64,000 bases of DNA from Cylindrodendrum hubeiense. Lineage: Eukaryota > Ascomycota > Sordariomycetes > Hypocreales > Nectriaceae. Shown here piece after piece: positions 53,737 to 64,000 of the stretch. A program made the position numbers and the translations under genes. Position 1 is the first letter of the stretch, and every line of letters begins with the position of its first letter. The notes under the pieces were generated by a model. The model searched no databases. It worked only from the letters and a program-made list of their open reading frames with translations, and was not told where the DNA came from. The stretch covers positions 1-64,000 of the forward strand of contig JAANBB010000175.1 of the NCBI GenBank assembly GCA_014621425.1. Direction: 5' to 3'.

Positions 53737-55212
53737 ATGATGGCGGCAGCCAACGGCTCAGTGAGTAGCATGTCCAAGGTCTTGCATCTGTCACGATTAG
53801 CTTACATGGCCCAGACCGTCTTCCCGTGGGAATGTCGAGACAAAGAGGACCAGGCAAAGATTGCCTACAACAGTCCCCTTCGTCGTGCCAACCAGTCTCT
53901 CACTGAGGAGAACATGAGACTCAAGCGAATCTTGCGCGACAACGGGATTTCCTGGTCCTCAGTTGCTCTGAACCACATGAAGCAACTCGACCCTACAGCC
54001 CGCAAGACTCGGTCTTCCATGACCGCACAGGATATGGGCCATCCGTACCTCCCCGTCGAGGTTCTCTTGCGAATTCTCAAGTTTGCAATGAAGAGCCCCC
54101 ATCCCATCATAGATCCACTGTCACCTATCACGTCCGAAAACTTGTCAGAAAGTGAGAAGACGAGGGGCAATCAGATTGCCATTCACTTCTTAACGACTTG
54201 CAAGGCACTTCACGTCGAGGGAACGCGCTATCTTTGGGAATCCAATGAGTTTACCTTCACCACCGCTCAGGCCGTGCGCAACTTTGCCGAACTGCCCTTC
54301 AAGTTTCGCCAGTACCTCAATTATGTCAACTTCCGCATCATCGCCCGGTACTATGATGATTCACGCACTCGTAAGCACAAACTTGATCGTTGTTACCACT
54401 CCGACATGAAGAAGGATCAACTTCTCAAGGTTCACCTACGACCCACGGAGACACCCCTTGTTCGCGGGGGGTTCCGATGTTACACCTGGAACCAGATTGT
54501 CGACTTCTTAGAGGGTCTCCGTGCACCTTATGACCCGACCTACAAACCCAGGAAGCAGCCCCGCCCAAGACTTTTACCATCCCTCACCTCTCTGCGACTT
54601 GATCTTGTCAACTTCTCTGACACACTGCTGCCTTTCTCGGGATCGGAGCTGCACGACATTACGTCCCACGAACTCGGGTGCACTTTGAACGAGCTCCAGA
54701 TCACGGGTATGCCTTTTGACGATACAGGCATGAAAGCATCGGCTGAGTTGAGTGGGATGCTTAAGGACGAGGGATTGTACCTCGACGGACCCGCTTGCTA
54801 CATCGCCCAGTCCCGGCATCTCCTACCCCTCTCTGGAAAAAGATGGTGTGCCAGAGTCATCCGTTCTTGCAAGGGAAAGGACAATGACAATGAAGACACT
54901 GACGATTCTGACACTCCCAACGGTCACTCCTCAACGCACAATCACGGCAGGTTGGGGGCACTTCCTCCCGCCCCCAAAGAGGAGGGACATCCTACCTCGA
55001 GTCGCGAAGAGGGGACTGTTATCTGGAAGCGTGTTCCAGTCTCTCGCGACAACTCTGAGCGCGAATGGATTCAATTTTCTCGATTTAGTGGGTATGAGAT
55101 GAATGATGTGGACTGGGATAGTGAAGAAGAAGGCATCTGCCCCTGCTGTGGAGAATCTCATCCAGGCTCGTCCTTCCTAGAATTTCTACTCGACGAGGAC
55201 ATCGCTGACTGA
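53737..55212 (+). CDS. F-box-like fungal protein
   Basis: The gene is intronless and encodes 491 residues. The N-terminus has a coiled-coil-like stretch (SLTEENMRLKRILRDNG) followed at about residues 103-120 by YLPVEVLLRILKFAM, the F-box-type helix found in many fungal proteins. The rest shows TCKALHVEGTRYLWESNEFT, typical of the fungal F-box/LRR-like group, and LPSLTSLRLDLVNFSD in a leucine-rich context. The C-terminal 100 residues are acidic and end with CPCCGESH, a small Cys pair. Such proteins usually recruit targets to SCF ubiquitin ligases; the target is unknown. Two adjacent ATGs occur at 53737 and 53740. Confidence 0.75.
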   Translation: MMAAANGSVSSMSKVLHLSRLAYMAQTVFPWECRDKEDQAKIAYNSPLRRANQSLTEENMRLKRILRDNGISWSSVALNHMKQLDPTARKTRSSMTAQDMGHPYLPVEVLLRILKFAMKSPHPIIDPLSPITSENLSESEKTRGNQIAIHFLTTCKALHVEGTRYLWESNEFTFTTAQAVRNFAELPFKFRQYLNYVNFRIIARYYDDSRTRKHKLDRCYHSDMKKDQLLKVHLRPTETPLVRGGFRCYTWNQIVDFLEGLRAPYDPTYKPRKQPRPRLLPSLTSLRLDLVNFSDTLLPFSGSELHDITSHELGCTLNELQITGMPFDDTGMKASAELSGMLKDEGLYLDGPACYIAQSRHLLPLSGKRWCARVIRSCKGKDNDNEDTDDSDTPNGHSSTHNHGRLGALPPAPKEEGHPTSSREEGTVIWKRVPVSRDNSEREWIQFSRFSGYEMNDVDWDSEEEGICPCCGESHPGSSFLEFLLDEDIAD

Positions 55213-57000
55213 AGATCAGTGTAATGAGCCAGCACCTGGTGTTGTAAAAGAATGATGTTGATGATATATTTTGGTCTTTGTATGCTTAGATACCCTTGCG
55301 AGCTAAAGAAATTGCTGGTGCGGATTTGGACTGAGACGGAAACGGACTTTGCTATGGAGGAGGATATTCGTGTTCATGCTCAATAAAAGTCATGGTAGTT
55401 AAATTGATTTTATTTGAGACAATCAATGACTGTATTTCTATCAGATTTGCCATGAATGCATGCTTTTCTTAGTGCAACGAACGCAGGATCTGGCGATATT
55501 TCAGGTGATATTTCTACAACGGCAATGAGTGCTTATGTCAGAGGAATACTGTCATTTGCCAAGATCGATTGACCCTATAGGGGCCGTTCAACCAGCTCAC
55601 CCCTTACTTACAAGGGAATTAAGTCTAGCATTCTATTTTTGCCTTCCATCTTTACTATGCCAACTGAGGAATACAGAATGAGCCGTGGAACAACCCTTGA
55701 TCATCAGTTTCGGGGACTAACTAATTCGGCCTTCAATCAAGTTTGCATCAACAAGTTGATACTGGTTATTGCTCTACGTCTTGCGGATGCTCATTCAACA
55801 TGATGGGATTAATCGAGAGACATTATTAAAAGCGAGGAAATGCGGGTTGGACTGCCCCGAATGATCAGGCTTTTCGTACCATGGCATCCTTGCAAGTCCC
55901 CATCACGAGCCTTGGGGTTCCTGGGAATTCCGCAGTTCTTACGTTAGGTTGATCAAATTCCGAACCTTTCTGGAGTAGACGAAAGCTCGGTCTCTGGTCT
56001 TCTTCCGGGCGCTGTATGTGAGGCAGCTCTCACCTTAAGACTGCGGATGAAGGTGGAGGAGAAGCCGCGCGGCAGGTTCTTAGCCATTCAAGAATGACTG
56101 ATCAATTCGGAGTCGCAGGTGAACATGCTGGGTTAATGCTACTCGGGCGTGGTCATCAAGCTTCAAGAGCAAGTTCCAGTCCCGGCATACCGCACCTTCA
56201 TATCAGACCCAAGAGCGATAATGGATTGCGTAAGAGGGGACGTCATGCAACCTACCCACACTCTCACACCCTATCCTTACCGGACACCCGATCTTGCTCG
56301 GTTTCCTATTCAAGACTAACAACCAGGTTTTTGATGTGAATTCCACAGAGAACACACCGCACTCACATGCTGTCGTTGGTCGCGGCAGTGGCCCGCCAAC
56401 CCGACACTCCATTTTTTGGCACCTTTGCAATTCGGGATTCTTTTGCTCGGGTAAATCAACAAATATTCGGGGACGCATCATTCTTTGGAGGGTGTGTCCA
56501 TCGGTGTACACATGAGTTTGGATTGGAAGTGGTATTTATATTGAGGATGGAGGATACTAATATCCCGCAGAGTATTTGTCCTATGGACGTCACAAGCAAA
56601 ACAGCTCATACCAGGCCACGCATGGCTGCATTACACATTTGGCCAACTCCCAAAACAGCTGCTTCTCATGGTCAAGAAGCGACGTCAAGAAGCGAGAAGC
56701 GACGCAAGTGGGTGGGGTAAGGTTCATACACTAGACAAGGACAACGCGTCCCAGTGCTAAATCAGTTGGAGCCAGGACCGAATGGGGCCGGACAGGAGCA
56801 GAATCACGCGGCGAGACGGTGAAGAGATACAGGGAGAAAAAGCGTAGCGAGCCATTAAAAGAACACTATTGACCAGAAGATACGATAAGGGGTATGTGTA
56901 ACCCTGGTCTCCCATGCCGAAAATGAGCCCAAACCGAACCGGACCGGAAACAAGGTCTTGTGATCCCCTGCCGTGCAACAAAGCGCAACGAAAGCAAACA

Positions 57001-57038
57001 CCAAGCAAAGATCCAAGTAAAGATCCAAGCAAAGATCC
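57001..57038. repeat. 12-bp tandem repeat
   Basis: About three copies of AAGCAAAGATCC with one G/T change occur. It is non-coding. Confidence 0.75.
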
Positions 57039-57178
57039 CCAATCCCTGAACAAAACCCTGGAACCCTGGAGTGCGCAAATAGCGCAGATAACGCAAATAC
57101 ATCGACCACGGCCATGTCCGGACACGTGAGTCGAGCCCTCCTTTAGAGGGGGCATCCCAGAAAAGCAACCCGAATGCT

Positions 57179-57228
57179 GATGCCAAATGATGCCAAATGA
57201 TGCCAAACGATGCCAAACGATACCAGAT
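57179..57228. repeat. 10-bp tandem repeat, five copies
   Basis: GATGCCAAAT or GATGCCAAAC units are followed by a degenerate GATACCAGAT. It is non-coding. Confidence 0.85.
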
Positions 57229-57408
57229 GAAGCCTGCCGTATGCAGGCTGGGCCATTACCAAAAATCGCCATTAGATGTGTTGTTGGTTGTCAAACGCCA
57301 TGCCGATGCCCAAACCGAAACCGAAACCATAGCCCAAGTCAAAGTCAAAGTCAAAGTGAAAGAACGCCGTTTGCCATTTTCCTTTGGTGTCTCTCATGCC
57401 CGATCGTC

Positions 57409-58530
57409 TCATGCCTGATAGTGCCCGAAGTAATCGTCAGAAAGTGCCGAGGGCCGCGGGGTCGCCGCCTGAGCTACGTCGGCTGCGGGGGTGTCGACTG
57501 GTGTCAGCGTCAGCCCCAGCCCCAGCCCAAGCCCCAGGGTGGCCTTGCCGGCGCCCATCGTCTTGGAGCGGGAGTGTGACGGGACGTAGTTGGCGGTGGC
57601 GTCGTCCTCGTCGCTCGAGGCGCTGTCCTGGTGGCTGTAGTCGCGGAGGTCCCAGCTGGGCTGCTGGGCGGCGAGCTGCATGTCGACCATGGCGTCGGCG
57701 AGGCAGTCCTCATTGCACAGCGGCATGATGCGGTAGTTGAGGCTCTCCATGATGCACCGCTCCGTCAGGTTGAGCTGCTGGCTCGACCACATGCCGCGGC
57801 CCCAGACCTTGCAGTAGTAGTGGGAAGGCTCCTGGGGGTCCTCGGTGAACTTGACGGCGATGACGAGGGCTGCGAAGATGATGAGCTCGGGGTTGACCGA
57901 GTCGATGTGCAGTTGCTGACGCTGGGGGAGGAAGGGCGAGGGGGGCAGCGTGTGGCGCTTGGAGGAGGAGGAGAAGTAGTCGGAGAGGAGCGGGCAGGAG
58001 AGGCGCCAGCGGCGGGCGAAGCGCGAGTCGAGGCTGTCGAGGATGCAGACGGCGAGGGCGACGGTCTCGATGGGGACGTTCGCGCGGCTGAGGAGGGCCT
58101 GAACGAGAGGCACCGAGGCGGTGGCCAGCGAGGCCGACGAGGGGATGAGGTTGACGAGGTGGATGGCGGGGCCTGAGGGCAACGGGGTTAGTTAGACACA
58201 GCACAGAGTGACAGAGCGACACAGCGACAGAGCGCGGAGCGAGTGAGACAAGGGGAGGGAGCAGTGGGCCAGGCCCAATGACGCAGCACGAGACGGGCCT
58301 GGGGATCAGATGCACCGCCAGACAGGAGTCGACTCACCTCGGAATCGCGGCATCAAGGGTTCGCCATCGTTGAGCGTGGTGCGCGGGGATTGTGCGGCCG
58401 ACGAGTTGCGGGAGCTCGGGGGCGGTGTGGGGAGGTTGGACAGCGGGCGGTAGGTGAAGTAGCCTTCGAGGCCGCACTCGCCCTTGTCGTCGGCGTCGAC
58501 GTCACCGGCGTGCTTAGTATCGCGGCGCAT
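57409..58530 (-). CDS. PHO80/PCL-type cyclin
   Basis: The predicted protein has 318 residues from two exons, 58530-58338 and 58172-57409 (minus strand). The intron is 165 nt and splits a Gly codon (PRFR-G-PAIHLV). The cyclin box is in exon 2: VPLVQALLSRANVPIETVAL, AVCILDSLDSRFARRW, then ELIIFAALVIAVKFTEDP and LNLTERCIMESLNYRIMPLC. These fit the PHO80/PCL branch, which partners a PHO85-type kinase in nutrient and morphogenesis control. An insert between helices (SSSSKRHTLPPSPFLPQRQQ) is unusual in length. The tail is Gly/Leu/Thr-rich and disordered. The start is the first ATG (MRRDTKHAGDV); the frame is open further upstream without an ATG. Confidence 0.78.
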
Positions 58531-59086
58531 CGTGACGGTTCTCGGGGGCAGCAGCGGTGCTTGGTCGTCCAGTCCTCGGTCCACAGCTGTAGCAGTCGCA
58601 GGGGCCGCTTCTCATGTTTCGGCGTGTGTTGCGGGCAGGTTTGCGGTGCTGGTCGTCGTCGTCGGCGTCCACGAGGTGGTTACTCTCAGAGGGCTTAGAG
58701 GGCTTAAAGTGCTTAAAGGGGGGAGGGAGTGAATCACGCGAGCACACAACAAGACAGCAGCCACAACAACGAGTACAGGTTTGGGGATGCAGGAGGGATG
58801 GGGGAGGGAGGATTATATATACAAAGCGGCCGGAGTGTAAATATAGACCGGCCGAGCCAAGGTCCAAGGTGCCACACGAACTGAACGAGCCAGCGAGCAG
58901 GTGGAGTAGCGGCCCAGGGGGACCTTCACCCAGGAATAAGGCTGAGTCGCGGTGCTAACTAGGATGACGCCTGGGCAGCGAGCCACCGGCAATAGCTCCA
59001 AGCCGTGCTCCGTATTGGCGGTGGAGGGGAGCAGCCCGCTTAGTCTAGGACAGTTGGTGGTGGACAGTGGTGGACTGGTGGTGGTA

Positions 59087-59125
59087 GGCCTGGGCGACCT
59101 GGGCGACCTGGGCGCCCTGGGCAGG
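59087..59125. repeat. 9-bp tandem repeat (CCTGGGCGA)
   Basis: About four to five units occur with small changes. It is non-coding. Confidence 0.8.
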
Positions 59126-60954
59126 CCCTGGCCGGGTGGTAGGTGTGGTGGACGCCCAGCGCCGGGGCCAGGGGCGTGCCAGGGGACCCAGGCCCTGAAT
59201 TATCGCCAGCAAACGCACCGGAGCGGGCCCCAGTGCGTCCCCAGTGCGTCCCAGCGCGTCGAAAGGGGAAACACTGCACACCGAATAAGCCGTGCTGTAT
59301 TCGTGCTTCCGAATGCATTTATTGCCATTGCCACGCAGGGAGAACGAGGCAGACATGGACACAGACACAAATACAGACATAGACCCAGAAGCCGTCCAGA
59401 GGCGGGCCTGACGCTCCCGTGCGCTGCGCTGGCGCTTGGTTGCCGGCCGCCTCGGGAGCTTGTGAGAGTGACCTCCCCTCCTCTACGCAGTCTCTACGGA
59501 GTCCTGAAGCCCGCTGATTTTTTCCCCTCTCTTTTCTTTCCCTGTGCTAGGCCTTGCCTCGGGTTTCAGCCGTGCCTGGCTGTGCTCAGTTGGCGTCCTT
59601 TTTTTTGTGCACGGGTGTCAGACACACATCAGCATCAGGACAAGACACCAGAGGAGCCAGCGAGTCCACCTGTGTGGAGCTTGGAGGTGGCAAACAAACA
59701 AACGGCAGCGGGGACGGCCGGTGCGTCGCTCACAACACGAGCAACTATCGGTAGATGCAATGCAGGCTCCGGGATGCCAGGGGTTCGATGATCCGACGAC
59801 GGCATAACCACCCCCCCAAGCGTTTCCTTGTCCGTGGCCTGCCTGTATCACCGCGACGCATTGTAGTATGACGTTCTGGGCCCGATCGCAGCTCGCCCGA
59901 AGCCTTTAGCCGAAGCATGTTTGAATTGGGTTTGCTTTGCGTGTAAGGCGTGAGAGGTGGTGGCGGCTGACTGCTGACTTTGGCCTGTTGCCGCTCGATC
60001 TTGTGATGGCGCCCAAAGCCAGTGTTGGACCCGATGGCCTGGACTGAGCCGCTGGCTGGACCGACGTGGCCTGGGCCTTTCGGGAATGTCCTTTCCCCAG
60101 ATTAACAGCTATACTCACGAGTCGTGTCAGGGCGCTTCGAGCAATGGCCGGAACGGGAGAGACGTTGAAAGATGGGCCAAGATGGGCCAAGATGGGCCAA
60201 GGTTGGAGCTGTCATTGTCGACACTCGTCATCAGTCATGTTGCCGCTCTGGTCCGTCATCATCGATAATCGTCCATCCTCCGTCGTCCACTGGCATCGTC
60301 CACTGGCATCATCCACTGGCATCCTTGGCGCCAGCGTCAAAAAGGAAAACATGCCCTCACACGGATCGGATCATGGGCATGCGAGCATCGATTCGCCAGT
60401 TCCACAGCTTTCCCGGTTCCTGGCTAATTGGAAAGGGTGATTCACACGCGCCCAAGTACGTCAACGGTGCGGATCCCGTAGATCTCTCGGGACCGTAGCA
60501 CAGTTGAGCACACGATCGGTGTTGACAAAAAGGCAGACGCCTCACAGTCGCGGCCCCTGAAACAAGAGCGAGACATGACGACGCCTTGCTTGGCCTTGCA
60601 ATGAAAGAAATACGAGCTGACTTTGTCTTGCTCCCGAGCATCAAATGGTAAATGGTCGGCAGATGACACCCACCAGGGCGGCAGCTGGGTCGGGAAAGTC
60701 TCATGGCCGTGTCTCCGGATCCAATGCATATGCACATGCAGGCGCCCGCCTGTCTCGGAACCTCGAACTCTGTCCGTGGGTGGACGGCGGAAGTGGTGGG
60801 ATGCCTGTGGGTGGTGAAACAACCTCTTTAGTGCACTTCACATGTGCATTTCTGCATTTCCTGCATTCCTGCATTCCTGCATCAGGCGTCCGACACGCAT
60901 CGACAAGCTTCTAATTAATTGCCCGTGGTTTTGACTTTCGGGTCCTCCAGTTCT

Positions 60955-61042
60955 TGCACTCTTCAGTTAGTTCTGGCCTCTCCAGTTAGTTCTGGCCTCT
61001 CCAGTTCTAGCCCTCCAGTTCTAGCCCTCCAGTTCTATCTAG
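60955..61042. repeat. minisatellite, CTCCAGTTCTAGCC-like units
   Basis: About five imperfect units of 14-22 bp are built on CTCCAGTT followed by AGTTCTGGC or CTAGCC. It is non-coding. Confidence 0.75.
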
Positions 61043-61319
61043 CCCGGCTGGCTGGACCTGGGTCTTGGCCCCCCCCTCTGCCCCTAAAACCCCTCGGCCC
61101 TCATTGGGATCCATTCGGAGCAAAAGAGTCTAACTTTGGCGACGCTGCCCCATCGGCTCGATCTGGGTGCGAGACAACCCTCTGTGATGCGCTTCCGCCA
61201 TTCGCCAAAGACAGACGCCACGGCCCAGCGTTCCTTTTTGCAGTCAGTCGATTTCTCTTTTCGGGGGCTTGCCCGCATGCACAGCATAGAGGGTGGGTGC
61301 TGTGATGGAGCCCCGTACT

Positions 61320-61402
61320 ACGCAGAGACCTGGAGACTTGTAGACTGGAGACCTGTAGGCTGGAGACCTGGAGACTGGAGTCTGAAGTCTGGAGTCTGGA
61401 GA
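61320..61402. repeat. minisatellite, GGAGACCTGGAGACT-like units
   Basis: About seven imperfect units of CTGGAGACCT or CTGGAGTCT occur. The same CTGGAGACTGGAGACT core recurs at 61778-61815. Confidence 0.8.
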
Positions 61403-61777
61403 CGATCATTGGGTACACGCTACTCCGTATGTACCTACCTACCCACGCACCACTTGGGTAATTGGGTCGCACAAAGTTCAATGCGAGGCCCGACACCATC
61501 ATATCATTCGGGGATTTTTTCTCACCCACAATGCCAATCGAGATGTGCACGCACCTTGTCGACGTCGTATTCTGCACAAGTCGCGTGCTTCCGCGTACAA
61601 GTACGTAACCCTCGTGTGGAGTCCGCCAGGCGCGGCAGGGCAACTTGAGCCGAGCACAGCGCCGAAGGGACCCCGTTACGGGCCGTAGGCGCCCTGTTCC
61701 TCGCATTACTGCCCACAAATGTTATGGAGTTATGGAGGATCGCCAACAGCGCACTCGGGATTTGATGCGCGCGGGCA

Positions 61778-61815
61778 CAGACTGGAGGCTGGAGACTGGA
61801 GACTGGAGACTGGAC
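61778..61815. repeat. tandem CTGGAGACTGGAGA repeat
   Basis: Four units of (A)CTGGAG-(A/G)- occur. The core is shared with 61320-61402, about 400 bp away. Confidence 0.8.
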
Positions 61816-61918
61816 ACCACCGCCGCCGCCTGCGCTGGCCATGGCCATGGTGAGTTGAGCGAGCCTGGGCCTTCCGGAGGGGAGGGGCGGAGGGGCGGGG
61901 GGCCGGGGAGATTGGGAC

Positions 61919-61970
61919 GCACCTGGACGCACAGCTGGACGGACGCACAGCTGGACGCACAGCTGGACGC
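61919..61970. repeat. 12-bp tandem repeat (GCTGGACGCACA)
   Basis: About four units occur, one with a small GGAC insertion. It is non-coding. Confidence 0.85.
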
Positions 61971-62199
61971 CGCTGAGGCTGACTTGGATTCGCGGGCGTG
62001 GAGAACAAATGGAGAGTGCCCCCAAGGCTTCGACCTAGCGCCGCCTCTGCAGCGCCCGCGCCCGAGTCGCAGCGGCGCCAGCACGTCCACGACCAAGGGC
62101 CGGGCTAACCGTCGCGCCGTGCAAAGTTCGCATGGGGCGGCTGGGATGAGCGATCTGGCCAAGATCGAGCGGGTAGGGGTCGGATGGGGGCCTGAGCTT

Positions 62200-62234
62200 G
62201 GTGCCTTTTGGTGCCTTTTGGTGCATTTTGGTGC
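62200..62234. repeat. 11-bp tandem repeat (GGTGCCTTTT)
   Basis: Three units plus a partial one occur, the third reading GGTGCATTTT. It is non-coding. Confidence 0.8.
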
Positions 62235-62458
62235 CGCGGTGGTGATTGTCGCAGGTATTAGCTTCTGGATGGATGTCACTGGCGACTCGATGTCGCCATA
62301 TGCTGGCTGGCTGGTATCTGCGGTTGCTTTAGCGGCTGCTACTTCGTAATAGGGTCAGCGAATACAACCATGTACCTACCTACATGCACACGTCTTGCAA
62401 CACCATGACGACCTCGGCCTGAGTCCAATGTGCTCGCCAGCGTCCGAGACATTGCCTG

Positions 62459-62505
62459 ACGTCACTCACGTCACTCACGTCCCTCACATCCCTCACGTCA
62501 CTCAC
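62459..62505. repeat. 9-bp tandem repeat (CACGTCACT)
   Basis: About five units occur, with CCCTCACAT and CGTCACTCA variants. It is non-coding. Confidence 0.8.
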
Positions 62506-62742
62506 CTTGTGTCTAATCTAATCATCATCTCGCTGTTGCTATTTTCCCCTTCCAGCCCTTCCCTCTTTGGTCCTGAAAGGCTCCGCCAGGTGTTCGCTCC
62601 CCAGCCGCTCGCAGTTCGTCTACCACGGTACAGATGGAGTAGCGTTAGGTGGTTAATAATTAGCCGCACAAGGTCCCAGACCCCCCGACGACGCACTATT
62701 ACCTAGTTAATTGGCAATTCCGTCAACTCACTCGCCTCATCT

Positions 62743-62790
62743 CACCGCTGCACCGCTGCACCGCTGCACCGCTGCACCGCAGCACCGCAG
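62743..62790. repeat. 8-bp tandem repeat (CCGCTGCA)
   Basis: About five units occur, the last two reading CCGCAGCA. It is non-coding. Confidence 0.85.
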
Positions 62791-63770
62791 GCCCGCCAAG
62801 GCACCAGTCGCCGCCCACGTTTCCTGGCCTGAGCGGTAGGACTGGACGTGAAGACGCCAGCCCACCGTACAGATGCAGGGCCGGAGGCGTGCCCGGCCTC
62901 GGCGCGAATAAGGCTCCTCTGTCCGCTGCTCGTCCCCTGTCGTCCCCTGTCAACGAGCAGCGTCGGGGGCCCTCATGGCGCTGACTTGTCCACGTTTGGC
63001 CTGAATGGGAGCAAGGCGTTTTGGCGCCGGGCCGCTTGTTTCCAGCTTCGGAAGGACTGGCAGATTTCAGCTCTCCTCGTCCCGCCGAACATGCCATGTA
63101 TCTCCGCCGCCTCAAAGGCCGAAGAAGTCTAGACACAATGGGAGGGACCCGAACTCGAGCTTGCTGGGTACATGATGCATGATACATGCGTATAGTCGAC
63201 CTAGACGAGTGATGACATGGAGCAACCACAGAATGGGCGCAGAGCAGGCGCAGAATGGGCGGCCGCCGAGCAGTCGACGTCTATTTCCGAGTTGGACTCG
63301 CATTCTCATCGGCCAAGAGAAACATTCAAGCAGTCAAGCAGTCAAGCAGTCACGCCAATTAGCATTGCGGGGTTGTCGATCTGGTGCATGGCGATCACTT
63401 GGCAATTGGGATGGATGCGACACTCAATTACTGACTGGGATTGTTCCATGGAACTTGTTGATAGTGCTGGGTATCGAAAATCCTTTCCATGACGAAGCCT
63501 CCTTAGCGTCTGCGAATGAGGGACGGAGCTCCCGACAGAGTTGTAGACCACAGATAGGCTTGGCATTCCTGTGAGCATCTCGACGTGCCTCGATCGCCTA
63601 GGCGTCTATTTTGTGGGCCCCAGGCACTCATTGTGGAAATCTGGACTTTGGCTTCCATTGTTGCCATAGTTCCCGGAGGGTGGAGGAGGAGGTCCACGCC
63701 GAACTCCATATGGTCAGGCTCAAGGACAGGCCGGAGGGATGCGTTGATGGAAAGCTAGAGTCCACCTGAG

Positions 63771-63861
63771 GCAATAGAGCTAAGGCAACTGAGCTAAGGC
63801 AATAGGCTTAAGGCAATCGACCTAAGACAATAGACCTAAAGTAATAGGCCTAAGGTAATAG
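63771..63861. repeat. 14-bp tandem repeat, six and a half copies
   Basis: The unit is close to GCAATAGACCTAAG. Six full 14-bp units with two to four changes each are followed by a partial GTAATAG. Spacing is constant despite the divergence, so this is an older array than the GC-rich ones nearby. Confidence 0.9.
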
Positions 63862-64000
63862 CTGCATCTAGATGCGCCACCCGAGATACACTCATTACCT
63901 GGCAGGCCATTGTCAAAGCTCTGCCAGCTGTCGTCCTCTTCCGTCACGAGGGTTTCATCCGGCCTGTTTTCATTGGTATGTCACCGGTATGTCATTGAAA

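Larger units (their letters stand above)
55213..57408. other. intergenic, partly AT-rich
   Basis: The part at 55213-56000 is AT-rich with no similarity. The part at 56750-57408 holds the two repeats listed separately and the 3' side of the cyclin gene. Short frames only. Confidence 0.5.
58531..64000. other. long repeat-rich interval without a supported gene
   Basis: The left end is the promoter of the cyclin gene. From 59 to 63 kb the DNA is GC-rich, with at least ten short tandem repeats. Long open frames (for example 58952-59791 and 61645-62349) run through these repeats and have no family similarity. The far right is a 14-bp repeat. Confidence 0.5.

Noticed and set aside
57631..58176. 181-codon plus-strand frame
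   Set aside because: It is the antisense of the cyclin exon, rich in Glu/Gly/Val as expected for a shadow frame.
58952..59791. 279-codon frame in the repeat-rich interval
   Set aside because: The Gly/Arg/Pro-rich product is generated partly by the CCTGGGCGA repeat, with no domain.
62146..62349. Small 67-codon frame with one predicted membrane segment (SDLAKIERVGVGWG...)
   Set aside because: It overlaps the GGTGCCTTTT repeat and has no homologue I know. A chance frame cannot be excluded, so it was not listed.
1..64000. Telomere repeats, CRISPR array, 5S rRNA, secondary-metabolite cluster
   Set aside because: There is no TTAGGG array, no direct repeats with regular unique spacers, no 5S-like sequence, and no polyketide, peptide-synthetase or terpene-synthase domain.

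Overview
The window is nuclear DNA of a filamentous ascomycete, most likely a sordariomycete (Hypocreales-like; this is inference). The genes are spaced singly on both strands. Most carry one to six short introns of about 50-75 nt with fungal splice signals, and there is no operon structure. The families are typical of these fungi: SUR7/PalI, BLI-3, FOX2, ECM11, GH76 and an MSC2-type zinc carrier. Two tRNA genes have introns. Twenty protein genes and six tRNA genes can be supported. Exon borders were set by eye from splice signals, reading phase and family conservation.

Layout. 0-9 kb: an intron-bearing tRNA-Ile, a SUR7/PalI membrane protein, an MscL-type mechanosensitive channel, then a minus-strand array of four tRNA-Arg(ACG) genes in AT-rich DNA. 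9-12.3 kb: histidinol-phosphate aminotransferase facing a GPI-anchored GH76 mannanase/transglycosidase. 15.6-19.8 kb: two divergent secreted, GPI-type proteins of one four-cysteine family. 20.8 kb: tRNA-Pro(CGG). 21.6-26.8 kb: an RBR ubiquitin ligase with membrane segments facing peroxisomal FOX2. 28-30.8 kb: a D-glycerate 3-kinase-like protein facing an ECM11-domain protein. 31.2-34.3 kb: AT-rich gene-poor island with a decayed ubiquitin fragment. 36.8-40.8 kb: histidine-phosphatase-family protein (apparent frameshift) facing the mitochondrial carnitine/acylcarnitine carrier. 42.9-52 kb, the densest stretch: MSC2-like zinc carrier, ALG1, a UBE2G1-type E2, SNU23, DPH5 and BLI-3. 53.7-58.5 kb: an F-box-like protein and a PHO80/PCL-type cyclin. 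58.6-64 kb: no convincing gene, many short tandem repeats.

Functional links. FOX2 and the carnitine carrier both belong to fatty-acid use, and both have CCTCGG-type FarA/FarB/CTF1 elements upstream, with three copies in 68 bp before FOX2. SNU23 and DPH5 share a 225-bp divergent promoter. Several neighbours converge with only 80-300 bp between stop codons. Window-specific oddities include a GC-AG intron in the HIS5-type gene, the tRNA-Arg array with conserved 5' flanks, the paired four-Cys secreted proteins, the frameshift in the phosphatase-like gene, and the ubiquitin relic. No transposon with intact coding capacity, CRISPR array, rRNA, telomere repeat or secondary-metabolite cluster was seen.
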